Source of the DNA: Pseudomonas fluorescens
GTDB lineage: Bacteria; Pseudomonadota; Gammaproteobacteria; Pseudomonadales; Pseudomonadaceae
Reading direction: 5' to 3'
DNA: 64,000 nucleotides
Assembly: GCF_902498195.1 (NCBI RefSeq)
Contig: NZ_CABVIY010000004.1
Location: forward strand, 248,001 to 312,000
The notes under the pieces were generated by a model. The model was not told where the DNA came from, made no database searches, and saw only the letters and a list, made by a program, of their open reading frames with translations. Each line of letters opens with the position of its first letter. Position 1 is the stretch's first letter. Shown one piece after another: positions 32,736 through 41,090 of this stretch. Both the position numbers and the translations under genes were made by a program.

Positions 32736-32993
32736 GTGAAGCAAGCGGGAATTTTTGTGGTCGAGTACAGGCTTCACGGGGATCGGAAGTCATTCGTGAT
32801 ACGAAGTATGGAAATGAACAATGCACAGGCATGGCAATGGGCAAGCTGTGATGCTGGAATCGCTCCCATTCCGAAATCTGGACAGCCTCACTTGAAGCAT
32901 TTCAGCAAGCCTTTAGCTGAGCGGTACGGCATCACCGAAGTACAATGGCGAGAGTCTGCTTCACTTGCTTGGGAGGAGGTCCAGGGGGAATGA
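32736..32993 (+). CDS. DUF6555-like small protein
   Basis: 85 residues from GTG (KQAGIFVVEYRLHGDRKSFV...). The pattern YRLHG..KSFVIR, MNNAQAWQWASCDAGI and AERYGITEVQWR fits the DUF6555 family found in Pseudomonas prophages and chromosomes. The function is unknown. TTAAGGAGAAAA precedes the start. Its last bases overlap the next gene (ATGA), showing translational coupling. Confidence 0.75.
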   Translation: MKQAGIFVVEYRLHGDRKSFVIRSMEMNNAQAWQWASCDAGIAPIPKSGQPHLKHFSKPLAERYGITEVQWRESASLAWEEVQGE

Positions 32994-33229
32994 CGAATCC
33001 TATCTTCAGCATCGACGATGGGCATTTTTGGGACGAGCAAATAGCGAAAAATACTCAGCTGTTCAGTGAGGCGGACAGGCTTGATGAGAAAGCCTACAAA
33101 ATCATTGAACTCGGCATAGATGAACCGAACGTGTGGACACGCTTCATGGAAGCAAAAGCCAGCGCTGATGCGAAGCGTAGTGAAGCCTACAGTGACTGGA
33201 TGCGGATCAAGCGAGAGATGATCAGCTAA
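32990..33229 (+). CDS. Small helical protein, unknown
   Basis: 79 residues, MTNPIFSIDDGHFWDEQIAKN, with two long helices rich in Ala, Glu and Lys. The start overlaps the DUF6555 stop and has CAGGGGG upstream; a longer frame from 32945 lies wholly inside the previous gene and is rejected. No family recognised. Confidence 0.6.
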   Translation: MTNPIFSIDDGHFWDEQIAKNTQLFSEADRLDEKAYKIIELGIDEPNVWTRFMEAKASADAKRSEAYSDWMRIKREMIS

Positions 33230-33462
33230 AGCTGCTAATTCCGATTTAGGTCATCTAGCTCACGTTGAATCCTGGTCCGTTCGGCTTTATTGGGCCGCTC
33301 CCGGCCCATTGCTGCCAGTCATTTGTGTTTACAAAATTAGGGGCCATTGCCGCTGAGGAGTTTGGGCCTGATCGCCAGCCAATCAGGCCACATCCACCTG
33401 AACCTTCCTGTACTTCAAGGCATCTACCAGGAAACGCCTAGTGGAAAAAGCCATGTCCATCG

Positions 33463-33726
33463 ATGATAGAAACACAGCGCTATTGGTCTGTTGTTCGTGA
33501 CGCCAGCAATACAGAGGGATGCCGCGGAGCAAAGAGGGATGCCGCGGAACAATATGAGGACTTGCTGAGAAGGGCTGATAAATATCAGCGTGAAGGCGTG
33601 ATAAGCGTTGGTGAGCGGAACGATCTGATCATGGAGGCGACCCGGCATTATGCTGATGCAGTCGAGGGAATGGCGAAGAATGGTGAGCTGGGAGGGCACG
33701 TTGCATGCTACGCCATGCCGGTCTAG
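33463..33726 (+). CDS. Small helical phage protein with altered N-terminus
   Basis: 87 residues as read. The part from RDAAEQYEDLLRRADKYQ onward looks like a genuine conserved helical protein. The first 28 residues are in doubt: a 20-bp tandem duplication (33513-33552) shifts the frame, and with one copy removed a GTG at 33497 would read VTPAIQRDAAEQYEDLL. So either the present start is new or the gene has been damaged at its 5' end. Function unknown. Confidence 0.5.
   Translation: MIETQRYWSVVRDASNTEGCRGAKRDAAEQYEDLLRRADKYQREGVISVGERNDLIMEATRHYADAVEGMAKNGELGGHVACYAMPV
33513..33552 (+). repeat. 20-bp tandem duplication inside a gene
   Basis: AGAGGGATGCCGCGGAGCAA (33513-33532) is repeated directly as AGAGGGATGCCGCGGAACAA (33533-33552), one mismatch. 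The unit length is not a multiple of three and changes the reading frame of the gene 33463-33726. Confidence 0.85.
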
Positions 33727-33903
33727 ATGCAGATACAATTGATCGCACCTGGAAAAGGTCGCGAGACAACTCCGGATTACAACGGCAGAGCGCTCGACGG
33801 TGTGGTGCATTTTCGACAACACTGCCAGCTGCTCAGCATTGGGCAATGCCGTGCATCTGAAGGCCCTGCGTTCGAAATAGGTAGAGTCGGCTTAAACCAC
33901 TAA
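33727..33903 (+). CDS. 58-residue protein, unknown
   Basis: MQIQLIAPGKGRETTPDYNG begins directly after the stop of the preceding gene (TAG then ATG), so translation would be by reinitiation. The rest (DGVVHFRQHCQLLSIGQCRASEG) looks like a compact small domain. It is probably the last gene of the prophage's right end. It overlaps the convergent minus-strand gene by 4 bases. No family was recognised. Confidence 0.5.
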   Translation: MQIQLIAPGKGRETTPDYNGRALDGVVHFRQHCQLLSIGQCRASEGPAFEIGRVGLNH

Positions 33904-34145
33904 TGACCCTCATGATTTTTTTTGAATCCGCGCAAGTTCATGAGGCACAGGCAGACCTGCAACACAATCAGAGCGTAGGCCTCTGCGTAGGAGCCCCAAA
34001 TCACCCACAGAATGTTGCTTAGGATAAAACAGATAAATCCTGCCATTCTTCTAGATGGGCGCTGAGACCCTATCAACCATGCGGCGAGCACTGTGACCAG
34101 CATGGCAGGCCATTGAACCAAGTCGACATAGGCCAAGGCGTTCAC
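33900..34145 (-). CDS. Small membrane protein, chromosomal type
   Basis: 81 residues with three hydrophobic segments (about 8-25, 33-49 and 53-70) and basic ends (SQRPSRR, RGFKKNHEGH). Segments such as FICFILSNILWVIWG resemble the PnuC/SWEET-type helices of small pseudomonad membrane proteins. The minus orientation and style suggest the host side of the prophage boundary. CAAGAGGTG upstream is a good ribosome site. Substrate unknown. The 240 bases that follow to 34,386 hold no gene. Confidence 0.7.
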   Translation of the reverse strand: MNALAYVDLVQWPAMLVTVLAAWLIGSQRPSRRMAGFICFILSNILWVIWGSYAEAYALIVLQVCLCLMNLRGFKKNHEGH

Positions 34146-34386
34146 CTCTTGAAATTATGATAATGGAAGAGTGGATCAATGATGTGCATCTTGGGCCGAT
34201 CTAACGAAGTGCGCTCGAAATAGAGAACATCGCATCAATCAGAAAATTCCCAATTTCAGAAACTGGGCTTGATCTCTAACCACTCGTCAGGCCTCGGCAT
34301 TATTCTTTGAACATCCCGTCCTCCCATCCAGACAGATAAGTCTGAGCGAACGAAATGTCCTTTCGTTCTGCTAATGGGAGAGCACC

Positions 34387-35526
34387 ATGAAAGCTATTGT
34401 TTACAACGGCCCACGCGACGTCAGCGTGCAAAATGTTCCCGACGCCAAAATTGAAAAACCAACCGACGTTCTGGTTCGTATTACCACCACCAATATCTGT
34501 GGTTCAGACCTGCATATGTACGAAGGCCGCACCTCAATGGAGACCGGTCGCGTATTTGGCCATGAAAATCTTGGTGAGGTCATCGAGGTAGGGACAGGGG
34601 TTGACCGAGTGAAAGTCGGTGATCGCGTATGTCTGCCATTCAACATTGGTTGCGGGTTCTGTGAGAATTGCGAGAAGGGCCTGACTGGCTTTTGCCTGAC
34701 GGCAAACCCCGGCAGTGCAGGTGCCGCTTACGGGTTTGCAGAAATGGGGCCTTATCAGGGTGGGCAGGCTGAACTGCTGCGCGTGCCTTATGCGGACTTC
34801 AATTGCCTGGTACTGCCCGAGGACGCGCAAGAGCGTGAAGATGACTACGTGATGCTGTCGGACATCTTTCCTACGGGATGGCACGCCACCGAATTGGCCG
34901 GCCTGCTGCCTGGCGAAAGCATTGCTATTTACGGAGCCGGCCCGGTCGGTTTGATGGCGGCTCACTCAGCCATGATCAAAGGTGCCTCTCAGGTGTTCGT
35001 GGTCGACAACCATCCAGATCGTTTGAAGTTAGCTGCTCAAATGGGAGCCACGCCAATCAATTCGCTGGAAAAGGAAGCAGTGGAACAGATTCTCAATCTG
35101 ACCCATGGCAAAGGCACTGATCGCGGCTGTGAGTGCGTGGGTTATCAGTGCTGCGACAGTCATGGCCATGAAGCTAATCACCTGACGATGAACAATCTCG
35201 TCGCTTCGACGAAGGCTACGGGCGGGATCGGGGTCGTTGGCGTATTTGTTCCGCAAGATCCGGGTGCAAAAAACGAACTCGCGAAGGAAGGCAAGATGGC
35301 TTTCGACTTCGGTGCATTCTGGTTCAAAGGACAACATATCCGTACCGGACAAGCCAACGTCAAAGCCTACAACCGTCGCCTGGCCGAACTCATTCACCAC
35401 GGTCGTGCCAATCCGGCGCAAATCATCTCTCATCGGCTGAATCTTGCCGAAGGCCCCGACGCCTACAAGCACTTCGACGCACGGGACAGTGGCTGGACAA
35501 AGGTCGTGCTCAAACCTGCTGCCTAA
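34387..35526 (+). CDS. Glutathione-independent formaldehyde dehydrogenase-like zinc enzyme
   Basis: 379 residues of the medium-chain zinc alcohol dehydrogenase family. Catalytic zinc ligands are in ICGSDLHMYEG and GHENLGEV, the structural zinc cysteines in CGFCENCEKGLTGFC, and the nucleotide fold in YGAGPVGLMAA. The wide family includes Pseudomonas FdhA, which oxidises formaldehyde with NAD without glutathione; the long insert (VGYQCCDSHGHEANHLT) is typical of that branch. The actual substrate here is not certain. It is followed by a short-chain dehydrogenase, and both may act in aldehyde or stress metabolism. Confidence 0.85.
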   Translation: MKAIVYNGPRDVSVQNVPDAKIEKPTDVLVRITTTNICGSDLHMYEGRTSMETGRVFGHENLGEVIEVGTGVDRVKVGDRVCLPFNIGCGFCENCEKGLTGFCLTANPGSAGAAYGFAEMGPYQGGQAELLRVPYADFNCLVLPEDAQEREDDYVMLSDIFPTGWHATELAGLLPGESIAIYGAGPVGLMAAHSAMIKGASQVFVVDNHPDRLKLAAQMGATPINSLEKEAVEQILNLTHGKGTDRGCECVGYQCCDSHGHEANHLTMNNLVASTKATGGIGVVGVFVPQDPGAKNELAKEGKMAFDFGAFWFKGQHIRTGQANVKAYNRRLAELIHHGRANPAQIISHRLNLAEGPDAYKHFDARDSGWTKVVLKPAA

Positions 35527-35600
35527 TGGCATCAATGCTTACGCATTCGCCGGCTTGATCGGAGTCGGCGAACTTCTCTTGTCGATGGAAGGCGAATGAA

Positions 35601-36458
35601 ATGAAAAACTATCCCAAACCACCTTTCAAACCGCAGCAGCAATCTGTACCTGGCGAGCAAAGCAGAATGGAGCCGTACCCTGATTGCGGTGAAAGTAGTT
35701 ACAAGGGATCGGGGCGTCTTGCCAATAAAATCACATTGATCACCGGTGGCGATAGCGGCATCGGGCGTGCGGTTGCCATAGCCTTTGCCCGGGAAGGAGC
35801 TGATGTTGCGATCTCTTATCTAGATGAGCACGAGGATGCGAAGGAGACAGCGCGCTGGGTGGAGGACGCTGGGCGACAGTGTCTGCTTTTGCCGGGAGAC
35901 ATTGGCAACCTTGCACACTGTACGGCGATTGTGGCCGATACTGTGGCAAAGTTCGGGCGTATCGATGTACTCATTAACAATGCGGCCTTTCAGATGACCT
36001 ATGAGACTTTGGAGGAGATTCCTGACGAGGAGTGGCTGAGGACGTTCAACGTGAACGTTACGGCGATGTTCAGGCTTTGCAAGGCTTCGCTTCCTCACAT
36101 GGCAGAAGGAAGTTCGATCATTAACACCAGCTCGGTCAATTCCGATGCGCCAAATCCAACGCTAATACCTTACGCCTCAACTAAAGGCGCGATTGCGAAC
36201 TTCACAGCAGGTCTCGCGCAAATGTTGGGTAAGCGAAATATCCGGGTTAACAGTGTCGCGCCAGGGCCAATCTGGACACCATTGATTCCGTCCACGATGC
36301 CGGAAGATACGGTAAAAAACTTTGGCGCCAATACACCATTGGGCCGCCCTGGGCAACCAGTCGAGGTTGCACCGATCTATGTGCTGTTGGCATCGGATGA
36401 GGGTAGCTATATCTCAGGAGAGCGTTTTGGCGTTACGGGTGGAAAACCCATCCTCTAA
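35601..36458 (+). CDS. SDR family oxidoreductase (YghA-like)
   Basis: 285 residues. The N-terminal extension rich in Pro and Gln (YPKPPFKPQQQSVPGEQ) and the cofactor motif TGGDSGIGRAVA (about 49-60) mark the YghA/YdaD/glucose-dehydrogenase-like group often tied to general stress genes. NNAA and the catalytic triad elements SS...YASTK (Ser, Tyr, Lys) are present. Substrate unknown. It lies 74 bases after the zinc dehydrogenase on the same strand. Confidence 0.85.
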   Translation: MKNYPKPPFKPQQQSVPGEQSRMEPYPDCGESSYKGSGRLANKITLITGGDSGIGRAVAIAFAREGADVAISYLDEHEDAKETARWVEDAGRQCLLLPGDIGNLAHCTAIVADTVAKFGRIDVLINNAAFQMTYETLEEIPDEEWLRTFNVNVTAMFRLCKASLPHMAEGSSIINTSSVNSDAPNPTLIPYASTKGAIANFTAGLAQMLGKRNIRVNSVAPGPIWTPLIPSTMPEDTVKNFGANTPLGRPGQPVEVAPIYVLLASDEGSYISGERFGVTGGKPIL

Positions 36459-36567
36459 ACTCGGCCAAAGTGAAGGTTTGTGCCCAAATGCCTTTGATCT
36501 GAAGGCAAGACTGCTTACACCACACCTCGATAGCTAAAGCACGCTTTTCCGACACGAGGATTCCCTC

Positions 36568-36804
36568 ATGCGAAAATACATCTTGGAGTACTTGTTCGAC
36601 GGGGAGTGCCGAACATATGTGCTCGAACTCGAGCAACTTCGGTTACTAGAGCATGAGGCGGCATTGCACCTGCTACAGCTGCATTTCGGTGATGGAGAAA
36701 ACAGCCTGATCATGCCCACAGCAGACGCGACGCCGGAGAAAATTTTAGAGCAAGCTGAGTTGGTTGGAGTGACGCAGATTGAAGTCGTCAATCAAATGCG
36801 CTGA
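36568..36804 (+). CDS. Conserved-looking small protein, unknown
   Basis: 78 residues, MRKYILEYLFDGECRTYVLEL, mixed alpha/beta, ending VGVTQIEVVNQMR. The length, the ordered pattern and GAGGATTCC upstream support a real gene, but I do not know the family. The following 318 bases (36,805-37,122) contain no gene; they include decayed GGCCGATTGCTGCC-type sequence frequent between pseudomonad genes. Confidence 0.55.
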   Translation: MRKYILEYLFDGECRTYVLELEQLRLLEHEAALHLLQLHFGDGENSLIMPTADATPEKILEQAELVGVTQIEVVNQMR

Positions 36805-37122
36805 TACAAACGACAGCTGCCAGTAATCTGTGTCTCTGGTGATTAGAAAGGCAGGTTCTGGCCGATTGCTGCCCCTGGTGCGAGACGGCTAACGCCCCAA
36901 TTCAGACGCTCGTTACCGGACAATTTCGGCCACGGCAGACATTTAGAGTAGGCCGTATCAATCCGCCCCTTTCTTCCTTTGGCCTCGTTTTTGTCATCAG
37001 ATTCAAGGTTGCCCACCGATTAGCAAGATAGGATTAGGCAATACTCAAATCCAATCCGGCATAGTCCCTCACCACTCCCAGCCCTAGCATGGCCTCACCT
37101 TGTTTCTTCAGGAGTGCGCCCC

Positions 37123-37956
37123 ATGAGTTCAGAAAAAACCCTTTTTATCACCGGCGTCAGCAGTGGCTTTGGCCAGGCCCTGGCTAAGGAGGCTCTCGCC
37201 CATGGCCATCGAGTGATCGGCACTGTTCGCAGCGAATCCTCTCTGGCTACCTTCGAGGCGCTCTCGCCTGAGCGGGCCCATGGCGTGGTGCTGGACGTTA
37301 CCCACTTCAATTCGATCGACGCGGTGGTCGCCGCTGTTGAGCACCAGCACGGCCCGGTGGATGTGCTGGTAAACAACGCGGGTTATGGCCACGAGGGGAT
37401 TTTCGAGGAGTCGTCGTTGGAGGAAATGCGCCGCCAGTTCGATGTCAATGTGTTTGGCACAGTGGCGATGACCAAGGCGTTTGTGCCGTATTTTCGCCGG
37501 CGGCGGGCAGGGCATATTCTCAATATCACCTCCATGGGCGGCTATATCACCATGCCGGGTATTGCCTATTACTGCGGTAGCAAATTTGCGCTGGAGGGCA
37601 TCTCTGACACGTTGAGCAAAGAGCTTGCCCCCTTCAATATTTTTGTCACGGCCGTGGCCCCAGGGTCGTTTCGCACGGACTGGGCGGGCCGCTCGATGCA
37701 GCGTACGCCGCGCAGTATCAGTGACTACGATGCGAGCTTCGACCCGGTGCGCAAAGCCCGTGAAGAAAAAAGCGGCCTTCAACTGGGCGACCCGCATAAA
37801 GCCGCACGCGCCATGCTGACGATTATCGACAGCTCCACGCCACCGGCTCACTTGCTGCTGGGCAGCGATGCCCTGGCCCTTGTGCGTGACAAACTGCAGC
37901 GGGCGGCGGAGAGTATTGAGCAATGGGAGGTGCTTAGCTGTTCTACGGACGGCTGA
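37123..37956 (+). CDS. SDR family oxidoreductase
   Basis: 277 residues. LFITGVSSGFGQALAKE (cofactor loop), VNNAGYGHEG and the active-site block ITSMGGYITMPGIAYYCGSK (Ser, Tyr, Lys) identify a classical short-chain dehydrogenase. The C-terminus is of the larger type used on lipid-like or aromatic ketones. Start 37123 has CAGGAG 9 bases upstream. An AraC-type regulator begins 26 bases later on the same strand, a layout usual for a regulator and its target. Confidence 0.85.
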   Translation: MSSEKTLFITGVSSGFGQALAKEALAHGHRVIGTVRSESSLATFEALSPERAHGVVLDVTHFNSIDAVVAAVEHQHGPVDVLVNNAGYGHEGIFEESSLEEMRRQFDVNVFGTVAMTKAFVPYFRRRRAGHILNITSMGGYITMPGIAYYCGSKFALEGISDTLSKELAPFNIFVTAVAPGSFRTDWAGRSMQRTPRSISDYDASFDPVRKAREEKSGLQLGDPHKAARAMLTIIDSSTPPAHLLLGSDALALVRDKLQRAAESIEQWEVLSCSTDG

Positions 37957-37981
37957 AAAAAACGTGGAGGTCGTGCAGTCG

Positions 37982-38923
37982 ATGCTAAAACCCAAGGACC
38001 CGAGTACAGCGCGTATGGTGCAGTTGATGGGCCAGCTTGCGCCGCTGGAGGGTTACAACCTGAGCCCACTGGATGACGTGCGTTTTCTACGTTCCAACCG
38101 GCCGCTGACTCGCACGCCGGTGTTGTATGAACCGGGCATCGTCATCCTCTGTCAGGGGCACAAACGCGGCTATCTGGGGGATGAAGTGTATGTCTATGAC
38201 GCCCAGCATTATCTGGTGGTGTCGGTGCCGGTGCCTTTTACGATGGAGACCGAAGCTAGCGAGGCGGAGCCAATGCTGGCGGTGTATCTGCGTCTGGATT
38301 TCACCCTGGCCGGCGAGCTGATTCAGCAGGTGGATGAGATTTGGAACTTCGGCGCAGCTCAGCCTATGGGCATGTACGCCTCGCCCTTGGACGAACCGCT
38401 GCGCCAGTCGACCCTGCGTTTTCTGGAAGTCATGGCCGACTGCACCGACGCGCAAATCCTCGGCCCGGCAATGCTGCGCGAGCTCTACTACCGCATTCTT
38501 ACCGGCGAACAAGGCGGCACCTTACGCGCGGCCATCGCCCAGCAGGGCCAGTTCGGCAAGGTGACGCGCGCCATTCACAAAATCCACAGCTGTTATCACC
38601 AGCATTTGGATGTCGAAGCCCTCGCTCGGGAAGCGCAGATGAGCGTGCCCAATTTTCATCTGCATTTTCGCAAGGTGACCGATTCCTCGCCGATGCAGTA
38701 CCTCAAATCGACACGGTTGCATCAAGCGCGATTGCTGATGTTGCGTAACGACCTGACAGCAGCCAAATCGGCATTTCTGGTGGGCTATGAAAGTGCTTCG
38801 CAATTCAGCCGCGACTTCAAGCGCCTCTTCGGTCGCACACCGATAGCGGAGGTGGCGTGGATGAAGCGAACCTATGCGTTGCCCGCACCGACAACCCCGT
38901 CGCCCTTCGTGTCATCACACTGA
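37982..38923 (+). CDS. AraC family transcriptional regulator
   Basis: 313 residues. The N-terminal AraC_N-type sensor (PVLYEPGIVILCQGHKRGYLGDEVYVYDAQHYLVVS in part) covers about residues 40-190, and two helix-turn-helix motifs are at the end (DVEALAREAQMSVPNFHLHF and SAFLVGYESASQFSRDFKRLFG). The ATG at 37982 follows GTGGAGG by 11 bases; longer readings enter the upstream gene. It likely controls the upstream dehydrogenase gene. Confidence 0.88.
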   Translation: MLKPKDPSTARMVQLMGQLAPLEGYNLSPLDDVRFLRSNRPLTRTPVLYEPGIVILCQGHKRGYLGDEVYVYDAQHYLVVSVPVPFTMETEASEAEPMLAVYLRLDFTLAGELIQQVDEIWNFGAAQPMGMYASPLDEPLRQSTLRFLEVMADCTDAQILGPAMLRELYYRILTGEQGGTLRAAIAQQGQFGKVTRAIHKIHSCYHQHLDVEALAREAQMSVPNFHLHFRKVTDSSPMQYLKSTRLHQARLLMLRNDLTAAKSAFLVGYESASQFSRDFKRLFGRTPIAEVAWMKRTYALPAPTTPSPFVSSH

Positions 38924-39707
38924 TCCTCAATCAATCCTGTCTAGACAAAGGGGACAGATTTATTTTCCTACTCGAAACTTCCGCTTCCGACCCAAAGCCG
39001 CCCTTCGTGAAGGGCGGAAATCGGCCAAAAGTGTACGCTCGACATAGGCTAGAAGAAGACGTAGGTGGGCTACAGGGGCCATAGCCTTCCATTCCCTGCG
39101 GACATCAAATTATCATAGTGAATGGACTCGATGGCAGACTTCAGCACTGAGAAACGGCGAGCTTATTGGGTTGGCGCCTACTCTTTCTCAAAGCCACAGC
39201 AACTGCATTTCATGTCGAAGGCAATTGAGCACCTGCGACGGGCTCACACCCCCCGCGGAGCTTTACACTGCTAGGCGAGCGAGTCGTCGCAAAAATTAGA
39301 AGTCACGGCAGTGAGTAATCAATTCCTTGACAATACCGAATCATGTTTCTGTTGCGGAGATGTATGCGCAAAAGAATGTACTCCATAGCATGGTGTATCA
39401 ACTATCGAGGTAAAACTCTGAGGGCTTCCTTTTCAGATAGGCGTTCCGACCGATCAGTTTTCAAATTTCTTAAGAAAAATAAGCTTTTCCAACTCGACCG
39501 ACCAATTCGATCTAGACGGAGCGCGCTTTTCGCAACGCGCTCGCTTTAGCTACCGTCGCTTAGCATGACGGAGCTGCACCGCCAAGTGCGGGTTGTGAGG
39601 TTCAGCAAGCCAAAGGAAAGGAAAATTTCTGTCTTGAGAGGGGTGGCGTTGTGCTATGTGATGTATCACGTTAAATTATGGGGTTCTCATGTGAAATGGA
39701 TGCATTC
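38924..39707. other. Intergenic region with decayed repeats
   Basis: No convincing gene. CAAAGGGGACAGATTTATTT (38946-38965) resembles the flank motif of REP-associated transposase loci, and a perfect CCGCCCTTC-GT-GAAGGGCGG palindrome (38998-39017) lies in a repeat often seen between pseudomonad genes. A 50-residue frame at 39,122-39,274 (MDSMADFSTEKRRAYWVGAY...) is possible but has no recognised family. The last 300 bases become AT-rich, leading into the ATPase gene. Confidence 0.4.
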
Positions 39708-41090
39708 ATGAAGCTTTTACGATTCGAAGCAAAAAATGTACACGACCATTTAGACTTCAATATATCGTTCAATCAAGATGTAAATTTTATAGCAGGTCTT
39801 AATGGTGCAGGAAAAACTACTGCCCTAAACATGATGGTTTCTATGCTTAAACCATCGATTGAAGAACTCGCTGAGTTGAGTTTTTCTGAGGCGACGCTAA
39901 CTTTGACAGTCTCTGAGAGTCTTAGTTTTGATATTGTTGCCAAGCAGGCTGGGGACGTGCTGGAACTTAGTGTCTCTACGCTACCAAACGAAACGCTTAT
40001 TACCAGTTTGCAGGAGTTTCGAGGTTCTCGAGATCGAGTCAGCGCACAAAAATTTAGAAGTAATAAAGTGTTTGGTTTTATTAGCTCTCTTCCTCCTCCA
40101 ATGTTTTTGAGCTTGGATCGACGATTTATCAAAGCTGCCTCCCCTAGCGACTTCGTTACGCTTTCTCACTTTTGGGGGGAGGAAAAACAAAAAAAATCAG
40201 ATGTAGATAGTGGCATGGAAGAGGCGCTGCAACTTATTGCCAAAAAAAGCTCAAAGGTAAAAGATAGTCAGGCATTAGAAGATAAGAAGCTTAGAGATCG
40301 AATTATTCTAGATTCCTTTCATGTTGCTCGCGAGAGTTCTGGAGCGTCTCTACCCAAGAGCAATACGCCTCGAGACCTTAAGCTCAAGCAGAAAACAATC
40401 AAGGCGGCACTGCTCGCACTAGAGTTCAAGTCTGATGATTTTGAACAAATGTATGATAGTTTCTTTGATAATTTAATCTCTCTCTCCAAAAGCGTTTATG
40501 AAGTTTTTGATAAGCCTAATTCAGATGCTGCAAAATCAAGCGCCACATCAAGAAAGAAAGGTGTAAACGCTATACCTACGACAGCGAAACTCGATTTATT
40601 ATCACTTGAGTCTTCTAAGATCCTAGGTAAATGGTTCTCGAATAGCCATCAGATGGCTCGAATTGATCGGCTTCTAAAAATGATCGAGGAGTATGAGCAG
40701 GCCAAAACGGCAATTAGTAGTGATCTGGCAAAGCTTGAACATTTAATAAACTTATTCCTAAAGCAAACTAGTAAACATATCGAAATCACAAGCGGGGGCG
40801 AAGTTTCTATTAGCATTTCAGGAGCTGAGCGACCGCTAACTATTTTGTCTTCTGGGGAGCGGCAAATTCTGATCATGCTGACTCATTTGTGCTTAAACGA
40901 CCTCCTCCCTCAAAGTGGTATATTTATTGTGGATGAGCCAGAGCTATCATTACATATTTCTTGGCAAGACATGTTCCTAGAAGCAGTTCAGGCGGCAGGG
41001 CCAGATCTGCAAATAATATTGGCCACGCATTCTCCGGCCATCATCGGAGGTAGAAATAGTTTTTACGTGCCGCTTAACGGGGGCATATGA
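39708..41090 (+). CDS. ariA: AAA/ABC-type ATPase, AriA-like (PARIS defence)
   Basis: 460 residues. Walker A GLNGAGKTT (30-38), signature LSSGERQ (about 380), Walker B IFIVDEPELSLH (about 405) and the His of ATHSP (about 440) mark an ABC-type ATPase of the AAA_15/AAA_21 kind with a long helical insert in between. Directly followed by a DUF4435 protein, this is the AriA-AriB pair of PARIS, which in other bacteria senses phage anti-restriction proteins. Its AT-rich codons differ sharply from flanking genes. In-frame ATGs at 39,678 and 39,696 are alternative starts. Confidence 0.82.
   Translation: MKLLRFEAKNVHDHLDFNISFNQDVNFIAGLNGAGKTTALNMMVSMLKPSIEELAELSFSEATLTLTVSESLSFDIVAKQAGDVLELSVSTLPNETLITSLQEFRGSRDRVSAQKFRSNKVFGFISSLPPPMFLSLDRRFIKAASPSDFVTLSHFWGEEKQKKSDVDSGMEEALQLIAKKSSKVKDSQALEDKKLRDRIILDSFHVARESSGASLPKSNTPRDLKLKQKTIKAALLALEFKSDDFEQMYDSFFDNLISLSKSVYEVFDKPNSDAAKSSATSRKKGVNAIPTTAKLDLLSLESSKILGKWFSNSHQMARIDRLLKMIEEYEQAKTAISSDLAKLEHLINLFLKQTSKHIEITSGGEVSISISGAERPLTILSSGERQILIMLTHLCLNDLLPQSGIFIVDEPELSLHISWQDMFLEAVQAAGPDLQIILATHSPAIIGGRNSFYVPLNGGI

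Larger units (their letters stand above)
1..33903. mobile_element. Prophage, late half (siphovirus-like), left end outside window
   Basis: Contiguous head, tail and lysis genes in the usual order (terminase, portal, scaffold, capsid, connectors, tail tube, chaperones, tape measure, fibre, endolysin, spanins) show a long-tailed phage of the non-contractile type: no sheath or baseplate wedge genes are seen. Integrase, CI-type repressor and replication genes are not in the window. The structural reading frames are all intact, so the prophage may be functional. The right limit is set at the last phage-like small gene, before a chromosomal-type minus-strand gene at 33,900; no attachment repeat was recognised there. 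A tRNA-Pro remnant at 42.8 kb may be the true right end. Confidence 0.88.

Noticed and set aside
33240-33462. Short frame ending RIQRELDDLNRN on the minus strand
   Set aside because: Only 24 residues and no ribosome site; may be a remnant.
36805-37122. GGCCGATTGCTGCC-like and similar sequences, also near 33.3 and 39.0 kb
   Set aside because: Resemble decayed common pseudomonad intergenic sequences; too degraded to call as repeats with confidence.
39343-39549. 68-residue plus-strand frame before the PARIS-like operon
   Set aside because: Very basic, random-looking composition and no ribosome site; likely chance in AT-rich DNA.
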